Source: Ruminococcus sp.
GTDB lineage: Bacteria > Bacillota > Clostridia > Oscillospirales > Ruminococcaceae
NCBI GenBank assembly: GCA_017525915.1
Contig: JAFXSC010000002.1
Coordinates: forward strand, 1 to 64,000
Direction: 5' to 3'
DNA: 64,000 nucleotides
Part shown: positions 61,846 to 64,000 of the stretch, one piece after another
Layout of the letters: each line of letters begins with the position of its first letter
Position numbering within the stretch: the first letter of the stretch is position 1
The notes under the pieces: model-generated
What the model was told of the DNA's origin: nothing
The model's input: the letters and a program-made list of their open reading frames with translations, nothing else
Databases searched by the model: none
Made by a program: the position numbers and the translations under genes

Positions 61846-61902
61846 ATGTGCTGCAATAATATCTGGAAGCTCCTCTGTCAGCTTTTCGGAATGGGCTGCT
61901 GA
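61846..61902 (+). CDS. Cys-rich micropeptide of 18 residues
   Basis: The frame MCCNNIWKLLCQLFGMGC starts eight bases after a perfect GGAGG. It has four cysteines and a short amphipathic or hydrophobic middle. It is the only frame of note between a consensus promoter and a strong terminator; an overlapping ATG at 61842 gives only five codons. No leader or core peptide pattern, and no neighbouring processing enzyme or transporter, points to a known peptide class. A translated regulatory leader or a small RNA are alternatives. Confidence 0.55.
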   Translation: MCCNNIWKLLCQLFGMGC

Positions 61903-61912
61903 GCCCAAAAAG

Positions 61913-61950
61913 AAACTCCCCTGTTCTCAGGGGAGTTTTTCTTTTATTTC
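61913..61950. terminator. Bidirectional terminator between the micropeptide gene and rnfB
   Basis: AAACTCCCCTG and CAGGGGAGTTT form an 11-pair stem with a four-base loop, then TTCTTTTATTT on the plus strand and TTTCTTTTT on the minus strand. Confidence 0.88.
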
Positions 61951-62735
61951 TCACAGGTGTGTATCGCCTTTACGGGGCAGGCTTCCATGCAGGCACCGCA
62001 GCCGGTACACTTGTTATAGTCGATAGATGCGTGGAAATCATTTACGAATATCGCACCGTTCGGACACTTCTTCTCGCATATCCTGCATCCGATGCAGCCG
62101 TTCCTGCAGTTCAGCTTGGTAGCCTTGCCGTTGTCGGCAGATGAACAGAGCACATCAATGTGCTTGTCGAGCGGCTTTATCGTGATGAGATTGTTCGGGC
62201 AGACCTTTGCACACTGTCCGCAGGCACCGCACAGTGCCGGGTCGATCTTAGCGATGCCGTTCTCAAATCTGATCGCATCATGCTCGCATACAGCCGCACA
62301 GTCGCCGAGACCGATACAGCCGTACTTGCACATACCGTCACCGCTGTAAAAACGCTTGACCGCCTTGCAGGACTTTACGCCCGTGAATACGAACGTGCGC
62401 TGTGTAGCATTGCAGTCGCCGTTGCAGTGTACTACTGCGACCATCGGTACGACGTCAGCAGCGGCAGTTCCGAGGATAGCCGCTATTTTTCCGGCAGCAT
62501 CAGCACCGCCGGGACGGCAGAGATTTGTGGGAATACCCTTTTCAACTATCGCAGAAGCATAGTCCGCACAGCCGGCATATCCGCACGCACCGCAGTTCGC
62601 CTGCGGCAGAGCACCGCTGATCTTCTCTATCCTCTCGTCCACCTCAACGTGGAATATCTTTGCGGCAACAGTCAGCAGAACTCCGGCAAGAACACCACAT
62701 CCGCCGACAATGAGCGCTGGTATAAGATAAGTCAT
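61944..62735 (-). CDS. rnfB: Rnf electron transport complex subunit B
   Basis: An iron-sulfur subunit of about 263 residues in the Rnf complex, which couples ferredoxin-NAD electron transfer to ion pumping. An N-terminal membrane helix, the cluster motif in NCGACGYAGCADY, and several ferredoxin-type CxxCxxCxxxC motifs (CGACGQCAKVCP, CIGCRICEKKCP, CTGCGACMEACP) are visible. The start is ATG 62735, seven bases after GGAGG, rather than GTG 62741. Last gene of the rnf operon. Confidence 0.96.
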   Translation of the reverse strand: MTYLIPALIVGGCGVLAGVLLTVAAKIFHVEVDERIEKISGALPQANCGACGYAGCADYASAIVEKGIPTNLCRPGGADAAGKIAAILGTAAADVVPMVAVVHCNGDCNATQRTFVFTGVKSCKAVKRFYSGDGMCKYGCIGLGDCAAVCEHDAIRFENGIAKIDPALCGACGQCAKVCPNNLITIKPLDKHIDVLCSSADNGKATKLNCRNGCIGCRICEKKCPNGAIFVNDFHASIDYNKCTGCGACMEACPVKAIHTCEK

Positions 62736-62747
62736 TTCCACACCTCC

Positions 62748-63326
62748 TTAGCTGAAAAGTCCCGAGAAGCCCATGAAGCTCACGGAAACTATGGAAGCGG
62801 CAATAAGTGTCGAAGGCACGCCCTTGAAGGTCTCGGGGATATCGGCATATTCGAGCTTTCTGCGTACTCCGGAGAATATCACCAGCGCAAGCATGAAGCC
62901 GAGACCGCCGCCGAGAGCATTTATCATCGACTCGCCGAAGGAGTAGCTGTTGTCGATATTGAGCACCGTTACGCCGAGCACCGCGCAGTTTGTCGTGATG
63001 AGCGGAAGGTACACACCGAGCGATTTGTACAACGAGGGTATGCACTTTTTCAGCATGGTCTCAACGAGCTGTACGAACAGGGCGATAACGAGTATGAACA
63101 CGACTGTATCGAAGTATTCGAGGTCGTTCGGGACAAGTATGCCGTGGTGTATCGGGTAGGTAACGAGTGTCGCGCACATCATTACGAACGTTACCGCGAT
63201 GCCCATTCCGGTCGCGCTGTCAAGCTTTTTCGATACGCCGAGGAAGGGACATATACCCATGAATTTTGACAGTACGAAGTTGTCTGTCAGCATTGCGGAG
63301 AGAAGTATGACCATTAAGCTTTTCAC
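62748..63326 (-). CDS. rnfA: Rnf electron transport complex subunit A
   Basis: A 192-residue integral membrane subunit with about six helices. NFVLSKFMGICPFLGVSKKLDSATGMG, LITTNCAVLGVTVLN and ALGGGLGFMLALVIF match RnfA/NqrE. The start GTG 63326 overlaps the rnfE stop (GTGA) and has GGAGG nine bases away. Confidence 0.96.
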   Translation of the reverse strand: MKSLMVILLSAMLTDNFVLSKFMGICPFLGVSKKLDSATGMGIAVTFVMMCATLVTYPIHHGILVPNDLEYFDTVVFILVIALFVQLVETMLKKCIPSLYKSLGVYLPLITTNCAVLGVTVLNIDNSYSFGESMINALGGGLGFMLALVIFSGVRRKLEYADIPETFKGVPSTLIAASIVSVSFMGFSGLFS

Positions 63327-64000
63327 TGACAGTCACCTCCGCTCTTTCCGCAGGTCTCAGCGTGCGGACAGCCCTTACAGCCGAGCTCCTGCGGGGTCTT
63401 TTTCTTTGAAAGCTTGTTTACGGCTGCGATTATCACGCCGAGCGTAAAGAAGCCTCCTGCCGGCATTATGAACAGCAGCATCGGGTCTTTGCTCATGACA
63501 GGGATAGTCAGTCCCATCCACTGTCCGGCACCGATTATCTCGCGGACCGAGCCCATGAGGAACAGCGCGAGCGTAAAGCCGAGACCCATTCCTATCGCAT
63601 CGCAGGCTGAAGCGACAACGCCGTTCTTGCTTGCGAACATTTCAGCTCTGCCAAAAATGATGCAGTTTACAGTAATAAGTGTGAGGTAGATGCCAAGGCT
63701 GTCATACAGGTCGGGCACAAAGCCTTCGAGCAGAAAGCCGATGAGCGTTACGAAGCTCGCTATGATAACTATGAATGCCGGTATTCTCACCTTGTCGGGG
63801 ATTATCTTTCTCAGCAGCGAGATAACGATATTCGAGCCGAGAAGTACAAATGTGGTAGCAAGTCCCATGCCTATGCCGTTCTTTGCCTGAGTTGTGACCG
63901 CAAGTGTCGGACACATACCGAGCAGCATCACAAGCGTTGGGTTCTCTTTGAGTATGCCCTTGGTGAGCTCTTTTCCGAGAGAATTCTTATTTTCTGCCAC
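63323..64000 (-). CDS. rnfE: Rnf electron transport complex subunit E (at window edge)
   Basis: A 225-residue membrane subunit, related to RnfA: LVMLLGMCPTLAVTTQAKNGIGMG, LITVNCIIFGRAEMFASKN and AIGMGLGFTLALFLMG. The C-terminus has an extra CKGCPHAETCGKSGGDC Cys cluster. The first codon seen is GTG at the very edge; it may be the true start or the frame may continue. The other rnf genes (C, D, G) are expected upstream, outside the window. Confidence 0.93.
   Translation of the reverse strand: MAENKNSLGKELTKGILKENPTLVMLLGMCPTLAVTTQAKNGIGMGLATTFVLLGSNIVISLLRKIIPDKVRIPAFIVIIASFVTLIGFLLEGFVPDLYDSLGIYLTLITVNCIIFGRAEMFASKNGVVASACDAIGMGLGFTLALFLMGSVREIIGAGQWMGLTIPVMSKDPMLLFIMPAGGFFTLGVIIAAVNKLSKKKTPQELGCKGCPHAETCGKSGGDCQ

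Overview
The window looks like the chromosome of a low-to-moderate GC anaerobic Firmicute of the Ruminococcus/Oscillospiraceae type. This rests on two secreted proteins ending in type I dockerin modules, Thr-rich linkers, a sigI-rsgI pair, an Rnf complex, AddAB, strong GGAGG-type ribosome binding sites and many TTGACA/TATAAT promoters. I can infer the clade but not the species. No tRNA, rRNA, CRISPR array or prophage was seen. No gene-free stretch exceeds 300 bases. The longest are 2229-2495 (IS66 end plus a + promoter/hairpin unit), 5757-6038 (promoter and two hairpins) and 37545-37832 (long rplS leader and promoter).

Layout. 1-2371: an IS66-family element (tnpA-tnpB-tnpC, minus strand) with a readable right end but a broken 3' end of tnpC. 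2496-12992: a surface and signalling region. It holds a leucine-rich-repeat dockerin protein, a Pro/Glu-repeat secreted protein, an anti-sigma-I factor and sigma-I (minus), then divergently a GH25 lipoprotein, a TerB_N/TerB_C protein and a DUF2791/BrxD-like ATPase (plus). 13028-17691: a minus operon of small membrane protein, maf, DUF1015, ArsC-like protein and an Lhr-like DEAD/H helicase. 18682-22333: glycolysis (pgk, tpiA, gpmI). 22388-25457: acetyltransferase, small protein, M23-SH3-dockerin hydrolase and a PflX-like radical SAM protein. 25452-31479: protein quality control (a ClpC-like ATPase, clpX, clpP, tig). 31585-37544: a long minus operon rplS, lepB, lepB, rbgA, rnhB, yraN, thrC, metallophosphoesterase. 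37833-42182: methyltransferase, the two TIGR03936/TIGR03960 radical SAM partners, acetyltransferase, cdd, DUF896. 42309-47138: SDR reductase, LtaS-type sulfatase, thioesterase, HtrA. 47208-54190: addBA. 54277-61737: cell-wall genes (tandem GH25, amidase, a DacF-like protein with altered catalytic motifs) mixed with rluD-like, tyrA, a phosphoesterase and tspO. 61846-61902: an 18-residue Cys-rich peptide unit. 61944-64000: rnfE-A-B, continuing out of the window.

The main things to follow up are these. A two-part element CTACCCCG-N18-CGNAT followed by CTATAAA occurs both in front of sigI and in front of the Pro/Glu-repeat gene, suggesting a local sigma-I regulon. A TerB_N/TerB_C protein, a BrxD-like ATPase and an Lhr-like helicase are clustered without any BREX methylase or PglZ. 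The DacF homolog has lost all three penicillin-binding-protein catalytic motifs. Two very small Cys-rich peptides sit in compact transcription units. The sequence GTGG directly precedes seven -10 boxes. Several long open frames begin inside promoters, so their real starts lie further in; these are corrected below.
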